The notes under the pieces: generated by a model
Told to the model about the DNA's origin: nothing
Database searches by the model: none
What the model saw: only the letters and a program-made list of their open reading frames with translations
In this document: one piece after another, positions 45,235 to 54,257 of the stretch
Layout: each line of letters starts with the position of its first letter
Position numbering within the stretch: position 1 is the first letter of the stretch
Assembly: GCA_028291515.1 (NCBI GenBank)
Contig: JAQGHU010000069.1
Span: forward strand, 62,001-126,000
DNA: 64,000 nt
Origin: Schlesneria sp.
GTDB lineage: Bacteria; Planctomycetota; Planctomycetia; Planctomycetales; Planctomycetaceae
Direction: 5' to 3'
Made by a program: the position numbers and the translations under genes

Positions 45235-46473
45235 ATGTCTGATTTGCAATCACTCAAGGGATGGCGAATGGCCAGCGCAGCCCAGGTTCTTCCCCCAAGT
45301 GGCGATGTCTCGCGCCTGACAAAGGTCTGGCGCGGGACGTGGATGTTTGCGGCGATGGTTGTCACCGTTATCGTCGTCGCCGTGTTATTGAAACCGCATC
45401 AACCTGCCAACCCGGGTGCTTCGAAAGAACCACGCCCTGCGCCTCCGATCGAACCGATTCGGATTGTTTCGCAAGGGGTGATTGCAATCGCGCCCGATAC
45501 ACCCCTGCAAAAGGAGTTGGCGACCACGAAGGTCGTGACGGAACGATCCTCGGCGCCGCTGGTCTCTGTCAGCGGCACGATCCTGGCGCAGGTACGCGAA
45601 GGGACGGGGTCGTTTGAAGACCGATGGCAGTTCAGCACGTCAGAGCTGTCGAGCCTCTATGCAGATTGGTTGCGAACCCTGACCGAAATCGAGTTCGCTC
45701 AAAGTCAGTTGACGAAGACTAAGGAATTGGCCGTCGCCGACACCACCTTTTTGGAAGCCAACGTCAAACGGCTGAATTCTGTGCCTAGTGGTACAGTTCC
45801 TGAAAAGGAAATCCTGCAGGCCAAAGCGACGCTTTTGCAGGCTCAGTTACAGCGTGAAAAGGATGTATTCAGCGCCGAATCAACCCTGCGAACTGCTGTG
45901 AAACAAAAATCGGCTATTGAACGCAATCTGTCGCGCGCGGGAATTGAAACCATAGTCTTTGGCCAGGCTGCCGAGCACATGGTCCTCGTGGCGGCCAACG
46001 TTCCTGAGACGCAAGTTTCACAAATCCATATGGGTCAAGCTTGCGAAGTTCGGTTCTACGGATATCCCGAGGTCGTCTTCCCGGCACATGTGGAAGCCAT
46101 CAGTTCCACGCTGACTCCGGAACGACGGACACTGCGAGTGCTTTTCGATGTTACCGACGACAAGGGGATGCTGAAGCCAGGCATGTTTGCGGAAGTGGGG
46201 TTGGGGACTGATGAACGAGATTCGATTCAGATTCCGTCGACTTCGCTGCTGCATATTGGCCGTTCCGACTATGTGCTGGCGGATATCGGGAACGATCAAT
46301 GGCGTGTCACGGAAGTGCGCGTGGGCGAAGTCCGGAAAGATCGTTGTGAGATTCAGGCGGGGCTGAAGGATGGTGACCGCATCATCTCTCGCGGTGCGAT
46401 CCTGCTGAAGACTCTGGCGGGTCAGTCACTGACGATGCCCAGTCGGAGCGCGAACAACGCGGAAACGCCATGA
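45235..46473 (+). CDS. RND efflux periplasmic adaptor subunit
   Basis: 412 residues from ATG 45235; an in-frame ATG at 45268 has GGGA upstream and is an equally good start. One N-terminal helix (TWMFAAMVVTVIVVAVLL), a hairpin of coiled-coil helices (~135-235, QSQLTKTKELAVADTTFLEA), barrel-sandwich halves and the beta-barrel/MPD end (ILPSTSLLHIGRSDYV-like, here QIPSTSLLHIGRSDYVLAD). Stop codon overlaps the start of the pump gene by 4 bp, so one transcript. Links an inner-membrane pump to an outer-membrane channel that is not in the window. Confidence 0.88.
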   Translation: MSDLQSLKGWRMASAAQVLPPSGDVSRLTKVWRGTWMFAAMVVTVIVVAVLLKPHQPANPGASKEPRPAPPIEPIRIVSQGVIAIAPDTPLQKELATTKVVTERSSAPLVSVSGTILAQVREGTGSFEDRWQFSTSELSSLYADWLRTLTEIEFAQSQLTKTKELAVADTTFLEANVKRLNSVPSGTVPEKEILQAKATLLQAQLQREKDVFSAESTLRTAVKQKSAIERNLSRAGIETIVFGQAAEHMVLVAANVPETQVSQIHMGQACEVRFYGYPEVVFPAHVEAISSTLTPERRTLRVLFDVTDDKGMLKPGMFAEVGLGTDERDSIQIPSTSLLHIGRSDYVLADIGNDQWRVTEVRVGEVRKDRCEIQAGLKDGDRIISRGAILLKTLAGQSLTMPSRSANNAETP

Positions 46474-49400
46474 TTGCACGTCTGATCCGACTGGCGACAG
46501 AGCATCGACTGCTCGTGACTGTGCTGGTGTTGCTGGTCTGCGTGGGGGGCGTCTGGTCGTTCACGCAACAGCCAATTGACGCCTATCCCGATATTTCGGC
46601 CCAGCAAGTCCTGATCATCGCGTCCTACTCCGGCCGTGCTCCCGAAGAGATCGAGCGTCAGGTCACGATTCCCATTGAACTCGGCATGGGTAGCGTTCCA
46701 AATGTGCAGGTCATTCGTTCGCGTACGATCTTCGGTCTGGCGGTCATCTCGCTCGTGTTCGAGGAGGGAACGGACAAATATTTCGCTCGGCAGCGCGTTC
46801 AAGAGAAGCTGTCTGCGGTCACGCTACCACCGGGTGTGACACCGGAGATCGGACCACTGGCAACCGCGTATGGTGAAATCTATCGCTACGAATTGCAGAG
46901 TGACCGCGGTCACAGCTTGATGGACTTACGCACGCTGAACGATTGGGTGGTGACACCCAGATTGCAGCGAACCCCGGGTGTTGCCGAAGTCGCCAACTTT
47001 GGCGGATTGGAAAAGCAGTACACGCTAAAGCTGGACCCTCATCAGTTGGAACGTTACGGCATGACGTTGGGTGACATCGTCGATGCCGTCAAAACTAACA
47101 ACGCGAATGCGGGCGGCAGCGTGTTGAAACGCGGCGACATGTCGTTCGTGATCCGCGGGCGTGGTTCATTGCAGGACGAGCACGATCTGGAGCAAACCGT
47201 CGTCAATACGGTGGATGGAACGCCGGTCTATTTGCGAGATGTGGCGACGATTGAGTTTGGTTCACGCATGCCCGCCGGGATCTTTGGCCGCGATGCTCGC
47301 AACGAATCGGTCGAAGGGATCGTGCTGATGCGACGCGGAGAGAACCCATCGCGAACGCTGGATCGCGTGAAAAAAGAAGTGGAAGTGCTGAACGAGTCGG
47401 TTCTGCCCAAGGGAGTGAAAGTCGTCCCGTTCTACGATCGTCAGTACCTGGTTGATAGTACGCTCCATACCGTCGGTCACAGCGTCTTCACCGGCATCGG
47501 ACTGGTACTGCTGGTGCTGCTGGCGTTTCTTGGCACCCCGAGGCTGGCGATCCTTGTCGTCTTGACGATCCCGTTTTCATTGATGTTCGCGCTCGTGCTG
47601 ATGTACCTGTCAAACATCCCGATCGGCTTACTATCGATTGGGGCCATCGACTTTGGAATTCTGGTCGATGGGACAGTAATCATGGTGGACAACATTGCCC
47701 ACCATTTGACGCAGCAGCACCGTTCCAAGATGCAAGTGCCGGTCAGAGCCACGATTCTGACATCCGCCTTCGAGGTCGAGCGACCGATCTTCTTCTCGAC
47801 GATGATGATTATTTGCGCCTACTTGCCACTGCTGTCGTTGACCAGCATCGAAGGCCTGTTGTTTCGTCCGATGGCCCTGACCGTCGTCTATGCATTGCTG
47901 GGAGCTGTGCTGTTTTCGCTGTTTGCGATCCCCAGTCTGGCTGGTTTTCTGCTGCGGAAAGGATACAGCGATTGGGAGAATCCGTTGCTCCAGTGGGCAC
48001 GACCGGTTTACGCATCGCTGCTGCGAGTATTGATTCGAGTAAGATGGGCCGTGGCGGTCGCGGTGGTGGCTTGCTTCGTCTGGGTTTGCGTTCAAATCGT
48101 TCCGAAACTAGGATTCGACTTTTTACCATACCTGGATGAAGGGGTGATTTGGGTCCGCGCGAACTTTCCCGAGGGAACGTCACTCGATCAGACGGCAAAC
48201 TATGCCAATCGAATGCGCGGGTTGATTGATGAATGTCCCGATGTGACGTTTGTGACTTCGCAAGCGGGCCGCAACGACAGTGGCACTGATCCCTTCGTTC
48301 CGAGCCGCGTCGAAATGATGGTTGGCCTCAAGCCGATGGAGGAATGGACCGAGCCGTCCAAACAATCGCTGATTGCGAAAATCGGGTCGAAATTACGCTC
48401 CGAGTTTCCGACGACGCGGTTCAACTTCACACAACCGATTATCGACAGCGTGACCGAGGATACGAACGGAACGTCCGCGAATCTGGCCGTTGAATTCTCG
48501 GGGGCAGACTCTGATCGATTGCTCGAATTGGCACACAAAACCGTGACGCTGCTGCGAAAGGTTCGCGGCGCGGTCGACGTGAATATCGAACAAGAAGGTC
48601 CGCAACCGCAGATGGTTGTGCAGGCCGATCGAACTCGCTGTGCACGCTATGACGTTCACATCGAAGACGTCAACGAACTGATCAACACCGCCCTCGGTGG
48701 CGAACCGATCAGCACGCTCTATGAAGGTGAACGCCGGTTTGACATCACGGCCAAGTTTGATCGAGAATTGGTGACGCCGGACTCGCTCCGACAGTTACCT
48801 GTTTACAACAAGTCGAACGTTCCCATCCCATTGGGATTGGTGGCGAATTTCTCGCTGGTCGATGGCCAAACGATGATTGCTCGCGAAAGCAATCGCCGAC
48901 GTATCACCGTCCGTAGCGATATCGTGGGACGCGATCAGGGCGGCTTTGTTGCCGATGCAAAGAAGCTGTTTGCACACGAGATTTCTGTACCCGAAGGGAC
49001 CACAGTCCGATGGATCGGTATGTTCGAGAATCTTGAGCGAGCCAGTCGTCACTTTCTAATTGTCATTCCTGTGACCATTGCCATTATTTACGGACTGCTG
49101 GTTCTGACATTTGGCTCGCAGCGTGAATCGATTCTCGTGCTCCTGTCGGTGCCATTCGCATTTGTCGGCGGTGCGATTGCCCTGTATGTCAGAGGAATGA
49201 CGCTGAATGTTTCCAGTGGCGTTGGATTCACAGCGCTGTTCGGCGTGGCGATTATGGACGGCGTCCTGATGGTTGAATGGATCACCGCTCTCCGAGAACG
49301 AGGCCGCCCTCTGGACGAAGCGATCATCGAAGGGGCGCAAGGTCGGTTGAGACCAATCTTGATGACTTCTTCGGTTGCGATCCTGGGACTGCTGCCGGCG

Positions 49401-49586
49401 TCGATCGCTCGCGGTCTGGGGTCCGACGTTCAGCGGCCGTTAGCGACAGTGATTGTCTGGGGCTTGGTCAGCGCCGTCTCGTTGACGCTGTTTGTCGTGC
49501 CGATTTTCTATCGGATTTGCTTCGCCCACACGGCCGTCGATACTCACAAGCATCTGACTCCCGAGGAAACACAAGCAATTTCCTAG
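46470..49586 (+). CDS. CzcA/CusA-type heavy-metal RND efflux pump
   Basis: 1038 residues, full length for the family. Two repeats of six helices with large periplasmic loops. TM4 has the heavy-metal signature DFGILVDGTVIMVDN, including the acidic residue used in proton/metal coupling; YPDISAQQVLIIASYSGRAP and the AEVANFGGLEKQYTLKLDP segment are also typical. Exports divalent or monovalent metal cations (Co/Zn/Cd or Cu/Ag); the ion is not determined. No CzcC/CusC channel or regulator is adjacent. Confidence 0.94.
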   Translation: MIARLIRLATEHRLLVTVLVLLVCVGGVWSFTQQPIDAYPDISAQQVLIIASYSGRAPEEIERQVTIPIELGMGSVPNVQVIRSRTIFGLAVISLVFEEGTDKYFARQRVQEKLSAVTLPPGVTPEIGPLATAYGEIYRYELQSDRGHSLMDLRTLNDWVVTPRLQRTPGVAEVANFGGLEKQYTLKLDPHQLERYGMTLGDIVDAVKTNNANAGGSVLKRGDMSFVIRGRGSLQDEHDLEQTVVNTVDGTPVYLRDVATIEFGSRMPAGIFGRDARNESVEGIVLMRRGENPSRTLDRVKKEVEVLNESVLPKGVKVVPFYDRQYLVDSTLHTVGHSVFTGIGLVLLVLLAFLGTPRLAILVVLTIPFSLMFALVLMYLSNIPIGLLSIGAIDFGILVDGTVIMVDNIAHHLTQQHRSKMQVPVRATILTSAFEVERPIFFSTMMIICAYLPLLSLTSIEGLLFRPMALTVVYALLGAVLFSLFAIPSLAGFLLRKGYSDWENPLLQWARPVYASLLRVLIRVRWAVAVAVVACFVWVCVQIVPKLGFDFLPYLDEGVIWVRANFPEGTSLDQTANYANRMRGLIDECPDVTFVTSQAGRNDSGTDPFVPSRVEMMVGLKPMEEWTEPSKQSLIAKIGSKLRSEFPTTRFNFTQPIIDSVTEDTNGTSANLAVEFSGADSDRLLELAHKTVTLLRKVRGAVDVNIEQEGPQPQMVVQADRTRCARYDVHIEDVNELINTALGGEPISTLYEGERRFDITAKFDRELVTPDSLRQLPVYNKSNVPIPLGLVANFSLVDGQTMIARESNRRRITVRSDIVGRDQGGFVADAKKLFAHEISVPEGTTVRWIGMFENLERASRHFLIVIPVTIAIIYGLLVLTFGSQRESILVLLSVPFAFVGGAIALYVRGMTLNVSSGVGFTALFGVAIMDGVLMVEWITALRERGRPLDEAIIEGAQGRLRPILMTSSVAILGLLPASIARGLGSDVQRPLATVIVWGLVSAVSLTLFVVPIFYRICFAHTAVDTHKHLTPEETQAIS

Positions 49587-49589
49587 GGG

Positions 49590-50873
49590 CTATCCACCCA
49601 GAAACGCTCGCTTCAGCTCATCGATCGCCTCTTCACCCATCGGAGTGATCGCTCCAACAAGACGGCTGTTGATGATGGCTTCCGAGGTCGTTTCTAAAAC
49701 CTCCAACCGGTCAAAAGCGTCCAGAATATTCGTCCCGAGGACGACCACACCATCGTTTTCCAACAATGCCGCGGGCGAACGCGACGAGACGAATTCAGCA
49801 ATCTGGCCGTCCGTCTGATATTGCACGCCATAAGGGACACGTTGCACGTCCCGCAGGAAGATGTAACTTTCGGGGATGGTCCGTGCATCTAACGGCGCAC
49901 TCGTGACGCTGAACGCGGTCGCATTCACGGGATGAGCGAACACGATGGCGTGGACATCGGGATGTCGCTGATAGATGGCCTGATGAGCGAGCGCGGCGCG
50001 ACTCGGCTTGCCGGCCGAACAGGTGTCCCCTTTCACTCGCACCAGATCGCCCACATCCAGCGTGTATCGATCCATCTGCGACGGCGTGATCAGAAATGAA
50101 TTCGCATCCAAGCGAGCGGAAAAACTTCCTTCCGTGCTGATCAACAATCGTTGTCGGCAACCGCGACGGACGAACTCGCAAAGTTGTCGTCGTAGCTCGC
50201 GTTCTTCACTGCCGATTGCCGAAGGCGGTGCGCTTCGAAAGTTGATTTCGCGACGTTCGGCGACAGCCAGTTGGGCATCCGACAAATAGCGGACATCTCC
50301 CAGCAGCCGTGCTTTGATAATCGTTTTGGCGGCGAATTCCAGGGCCTCAAATCGCTGATAAGCCTGCGAGAGCGATTCACCTCCCACGACAACACCGTGG
50401 TTCTCAAGGATGACGCAGTTCAGGCCACTCTTGAAGGCATCCGCAATGTTCTGTGCCAACTGCTCACTGCCTGGGAGCGCATAAGGGGCGAACCCTGTCT
50501 CTCCGCACACGAAATGGGCTTGATGAAACAAGCGGGTATTCGGCAATGCGCGACAGATACTGAAGGCAACCAGCGCGACCGGATGGGCATGCACAATCCC
50601 CCGCAGCTCCGGACGGCAAGCATAGATCGCCCGATGAAACGGGAACTCGGACGAGGGGCGGTGCAAGCCGTCGACGGAACCATCGGCCCGAACTCGTACG
50701 ATGTCGTTGCGAGTCAGATTGCCCTTGTCGATCCGCGCTGGCGAGATCCAGGTGTCGCCGTCGTTCTCGCGGATTGAAAGATTTCCACCCGAGGTCGTGG
50801 TCATGCGATAGCGATAGATTCGTTCCATCGTCTGCATGATTTCATCGCGGGGATGAAGCATGTCACGTGTCAT
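49590..50873 (-). CDS. Two-domain class II aldolase/adducin-like protein
   Basis: 427 residues from ATG 50873. The frame continues upstream only through a repeat. Domain 1 (~5-205) has all the zinc-enzyme marks: GGNLSIRE, the acidic [15 protein letters not shown] (HxH), and NHGVVVGGE. Domain 2 (~235-427) copies the fold, but its equivalents read [14 protein letters not shown] and NDGVVVLG, so two His ligands and the acidic residue are replaced. Domain 1 could be a fuculose/ribulose phosphate aldolase or epimerase; domain 2 is probably structural or regulatory. Stop faces the CzcA stop with a 3-bp gap. Confidence 0.88.
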   Translation of the reverse strand: MTRDMLHPRDEIMQTMERIYRYRMTTTSGGNLSIRENDGDTWISPARIDKGNLTRNDIVRVRADGSVDGLHRPSSEFPFHRAIYACRPELRGIVHAHPVALVAFSICRALPNTRLFHQAHFVCGETGFAPYALPGSEQLAQNIADAFKSGLNCVILENHGVVVGGESLSQAYQRFEALEFAAKTIIKARLLGDVRYLSDAQLAVAERREINFRSAPPSAIGSEERELRRQLCEFVRRGCRQRLLISTEGSFSARLDANSFLITPSQMDRYTLDVGDLVRVKGDTCSAGKPSRAALAHQAIYQRHPDVHAIVFAHPVNATAFSVTSAPLDARTIPESYIFLRDVQRVPYGVQYQTDGQIAEFVSSRSPAALLENDGVVVLGTNILDAFDRLEVLETTSEAIINSRLVGAITPMGEEAIDELKRAFLGG

Positions 50874-50910
50874 AGTTGTGCAGTCATTGGTGAATGAGTG
50901 GCAGAAGTAT

Positions 50911-50996
50911 TTGGGAGGGCGAGGCTCCTGCCGAGCCGCGCATGTCATTGTGAGACCAGCGACATGCGCGGCTCGGCAGGAGCCTCGCCCTCCCAA
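50911..50996. repeat. Perfect 36-bp hairpin repeat
   Basis: Arms 50911-50946 and 50961-50996 are exact reverse complements (left arm begins TTGGGAGGGCGAGGCTCCTG), with a 14-base loop. GC-rich. Lies just upstream of the aldolase-like gene and, if read as protein, makes a spurious [11 protein letters not shown] extension of it. Confidence 0.9.
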
Positions 50997-51040
50997 TCAA
51001 GAACATCAACTATTTCGCGAGCCGAATTGCGCCTGGTGAT

Positions 51041-52060
51041 TTAGCTCAGGCGCGAGCCGTACTGCTGTTCGTAGTAGGAACGATAGACTCCAGACTTGAT
51101 TCGTTCGATCCAGTCCGAGTTGGACAGGTACCAGTCGATCGTCTGCCGCAACCCTTTCTGGAAGACTGTTCGCGGTTCCCAACCCAGTTCTCGTTTCGCT
51201 TTCGTCGCATCGATTGCATACCGATGATCGTGTCCAGGACGATCACTGACGTAGCGAATCAAAGTGCGCGGTTTACCGAGCGCCTCCAGAAGTGCGTAGG
51301 TCAGGTCCAGGTTCGTCAGCTCTGAATTGCCGCCGAAGTTGTAGACCTCGCCCACCTTCCCCTGCCGGAGGGCCGCTCCAATGCCACGGCAATGGTCTTC
51401 CACGTGAATCCAGTCGCGGATATTCAACCCCGTCCCATAGACTGGCAGCGACTGGCCTTGCAAGGCGTTCGAGATAAACAGAGGAATCAGTTTTTCTGGA
51501 AACTGGTATGGCCCGTAGTTGTTCGAGCAGCGAGTCGTCACCGCCGGGAAATTGAACGTGTGGACATACGCCCGCACCAGTAAATCGGCGGCGGCTTTGG
51601 AGGCTGAATAGGGGCTGTTCGGTGCCAAGGGCGTTTCTTCGGTGAACTTTCCGTCGTCACCCAGGCTGCCATAGACTTCGTCGGTGGAGACCTGCAGGTA
51701 TCGCTTGATCTGGTGCTGGCGGCTGCAATCCAACAGGTTCTGCGTGCCGACAATATTTGTCTGCACGAACGGTGACGAATCCAGAATGCTACGATCGACG
51801 TGGCTTTCGGCAGCGAAGTTCACGACGGCATCGACGTTGCCGTCCTTAAGCAGCGAGTTGATAAACTCTTTATCGCAGATGTCGCCGCGAGCGAACTGAT
51901 ATCGCGAGTCGTTCTGAAAATCGGCCAGGTTCTCAAGATTGCCGGCATAGGTCAGGTTGTCGACATTGATGATCGACAAATTCGGGTTCGTTTGGAGTTC
52001 CAGCCGAATGAAATTGGAACCGATGAATCCACACCCGCCTGTCACAAGCATCCGTTGCAT
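51041..52060 (-). CDS. rfbB: dTDP-glucose 4,6-dehydratase
   Basis: 339 residues. NAD-binding TGGCGFIGSNFIRLELQTNP; NVDNLTYAGNLENL; the ESHVDRSI segment; catalytic Thr/Asp-Glu in VSTDEVYGSL and the Tyr-x3-Lys in YSASKAAAD. Converts dTDP-glucose to dTDP-4-keto-6-deoxyglucose for rhamnose-type sugars. No rfbA, C or D is adjacent, so the pathway genes lie elsewhere. Normal length. Confidence 0.96.
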   Translation of the reverse strand: MQRMLVTGGCGFIGSNFIRLELQTNPNLSIINVDNLTYAGNLENLADFQNDSRYQFARGDICDKEFINSLLKDGNVDAVVNFAAESHVDRSILDSSPFVQTNIVGTQNLLDCSRQHQIKRYLQVSTDEVYGSLGDDGKFTEETPLAPNSPYSASKAAADLLVRAYVHTFNFPAVTTRCSNNYGPYQFPEKLIPLFISNALQGQSLPVYGTGLNIRDWIHVEDHCRGIGAALRQGKVGEVYNFGGNSELTNLDLTYALLEALGKPRTLIRYVSDRPGHDHRYAIDATKAKRELGWEPRTVFQKGLRQTIDWYLSNSDWIERIKSGVYRSYYEQQYGSRLS

Positions 52061-52092
52061 GAAAGCAGTCCTTTTCGTCGCGCATTAGTAAC

Positions 52093-53820
52093 TTACAACC
52101 GCCCACTGCGGAAGATACCAAAGATCAGCCAAATCGCCAGCAGACTTGAGCAGATGTACATCGGCACGCTGATCCAGGGCGAACTCACCTTGCCCGCCAC
52201 GATCAATGCCGATGCCATGATCAGAGCCGCCACGACCATTCCCACGACCAGCCGATTGCTGGAACGCTCCATTTCCAGGATGAAATGGTCCAGATTTCGA
52301 TGTTCGAGCTGAATGCGAAGGTCGTTCTCGCTGAACTTTTTCATCGTGGCATTGATATAAACTGGCATTTCATGAGCCAGTTCCAGCATTTTCTGCGTCT
52401 CGGCATACAGCCGCTCTGCGATATGAGACGGATGAAATCGCTGCCGCACCATGCGCTCGACAAACGGTTGCAGGTGCTTGGCCAGGTTGAAGTCCGGGTC
52501 GAGCTCACGGCCAATCCCCTCCAGCGTCACCAGTGCTCGGATCAGCAGCATCAGGCTACCGGGACAGCGAATGCCGTGATTGGACATAATGCCGACAAAG
52601 TCCGACAGCAGCCGTCCCACGTTCATGCGTTCGAGCGGTAAGCCATAGTAGTTGGCAATGAAGTCGCGCATGTCGACCTGCAGCAATGTGCGGTCGACCT
52701 CGCGATACGGCTCGCCAATCTGCAGCACCAGCTTGAGCGCTCCATCGACATTCTGTTTGCTGATGGCGACCAGCAAATCGATCAACTGCTCGCGAGTCTT
52801 GTCGTCAAGCATTCCGATCATGCCATAGTCGAGCAGACAGATCGTCCCATCATGGCGGATGCGGATATTGCCGGGGTGCGGATCTCCATGAAACACGCCG
52901 TATTCGAACGCCTGCTTCATGAAAATCCGTGCGCCATTCACCGCCACCTGCGCCGGATTGATCGCTTGCGAAACGGGAATGTCGACGCGATCGGCATACA
53001 CGTCGATCGATCGTGTTTCCACAGTCACACCCGCCAGGCCCACGAGTTCATTGATGCTGTAGGCATCGATGTACTCCATCGTCAGCACCGCTTCTGTTGT
53101 CAGTTCCCAGAAGACATTCGGCACGTACAGCGTGGCATCTTCGCGAAACACGCGACGGAATTCGTCCATCGTCCGGCCTTCGCGAGCAAAATTGAGTTCA
53201 CGACGGATGGTACGGGCGAAGTGATTGACCAGGCCGACTGGATCAAAGATTCTGGCTTCGGCGATGTTACGATCAATCAGCGTCGCGATTTCCAGCATCA
53301 GGCTGACATCGCGCTCCACATTCCTGACGGCGCCAGGTCGTCGAATCTTGACCGCCAGCGGCGTTCCATTGAAGTGAATCGCGCGATGAACCTGACCGAG
53401 CGAACCCGCAGCCAGCGGGGTCGTGTCAAAACTGGCGAACAACTCGACGATGGGTTTCCCCAATTCCTCTTCCAGACGTTCGACTGCGGCTGCGGACGGA
53501 AATGGCGGCACCCGCTCTTGAAGCTTCTTCAGTTCGACCAGCATTTCGGGGGGGACCAGATCCGGGCGGGTGCTCATGACCTGCCCGAACTTGATGTAGG
53601 TCGGTCCCAGGCTTTCGAGGGTCAGGCGAATCCGTTCCACCATTCTCAATTGTCGAGCGGGTTCGGCCGGCTTGCGTGAGAAGATTCGGCGCGAACGGTG
53701 CCAGGCCGAACGCAAGCCGAGTCGATCGGCCAGATCGCTAAAGCCGTGATTGAGCAATACGGTCGCGATTTCGCGGCTACGCCCCAGATTGCGAAGCAAA
53801 CGAAAGGGATGACTATCCAA
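52093..53820 (-). CDS. ABC1/UbiB-family atypical kinase
   Basis: 575 residues. KxGQ-type motif YIKFGQVMSTRPDLVP (the conserved ExD/KxGQ helix), Ala-rich ATP loop AAGSLGQVHRA, catalytic loop HGDPHPGN and the metal Asp in LLDYGMIG. Two membrane helices at the end (VVGMVVAALIMASALIVAG; ISVPMYICSSLLAIWLIFGI). Members are needed for isoprenoid-quinone synthesis; in menaquinone or other contexts the role is unclear. The gene lies 32 bp after rfbB on the same strand but the two need not be related. Confidence 0.92.
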   Translation of the reverse strand: MDSHPFRLLRNLGRSREIATVLLNHGFSDLADRLGLRSAWHRSRRIFSRKPAEPARQLRMVERIRLTLESLGPTYIKFGQVMSTRPDLVPPEMLVELKKLQERVPPFPSAAAVERLEEELGKPIVELFASFDTTPLAAGSLGQVHRAIHFNGTPLAVKIRRPGAVRNVERDVSLMLEIATLIDRNIAEARIFDPVGLVNHFARTIRRELNFAREGRTMDEFRRVFREDATLYVPNVFWELTTEAVLTMEYIDAYSINELVGLAGVTVETRSIDVYADRVDIPVSQAINPAQVAVNGARIFMKQAFEYGVFHGDPHPGNIRIRHDGTICLLDYGMIGMLDDKTREQLIDLLVAISKQNVDGALKLVLQIGEPYREVDRTLLQVDMRDFIANYYGLPLERMNVGRLLSDFVGIMSNHGIRCPGSLMLLIRALVTLEGIGRELDPDFNLAKHLQPFVERMVRQRFHPSHIAERLYAETQKMLELAHEMPVYINATMKKFSENDLRIQLEHRNLDHFILEMERSSNRLVVGMVVAALIMASALIVAGKVSSPWISVPMYICSSLLAIWLIFGIFRSGRL

Positions 53821-54257
53821 GTGGGAACTCCGCGGTCACGCCGGATTCTTCGCGACCTGTCGACGCTGATCATGACAACCTGGCGGGCAACTCATGCCGT
53901 CTGACAGCATCGCAAAGTCGTCCGCGAACCCTGATTGTAAGCACCGGCGGCACTTCAGGGAACATGAAGCGATTGACAGATACGAAGATTGGGCAGAGTC
54001 GTTGAATGCCGGTGATATAGGGCGAGGAGCAGGAATTCCAGAATCCCTCAAGCCTGAATACCGAGGGGCAGCAGAAGAGTTAGAAACACAGAGGCACAGA
54101 GATAACAGAGGAAGGCAAGTTCAACGGAACAAGGCTTCTTGATCGGAGAGATTTTTCCAATCTCTGTTTCCTCTGTGCCTCTGTGTTTCTAACTCTTCTC
54201 ATTTCTTCGCCTTGGCACTTCGACGACACCCAAGAAGATTTCGATTGCGATGAATGA
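53821..54257. other. 437-bp intergenic region with an inverted repeat
   Basis: No supported gene; a 71-codon minus-strand frame at 53836-54051 has no features. Holds the inverted repeat at 54075-54197. Confidence 0.45.
54075..54197. repeat. Inverted repeat with CACAGAGGCACAGAG arms
   Basis: Arms 54075-54101 (AAGAGTTAGAAACACAGAGG...) and 54171-54197 are exact 27-bp reverse complements. Sits right after the AAA ATPase stop. Confidence 0.85.

Noticed and set aside
53836-54051. 71-codon minus-strand frame after the UbiB-like gene
   Set aside because: Cys-rich but with no recognisable motif, and no start signal; considered chance.
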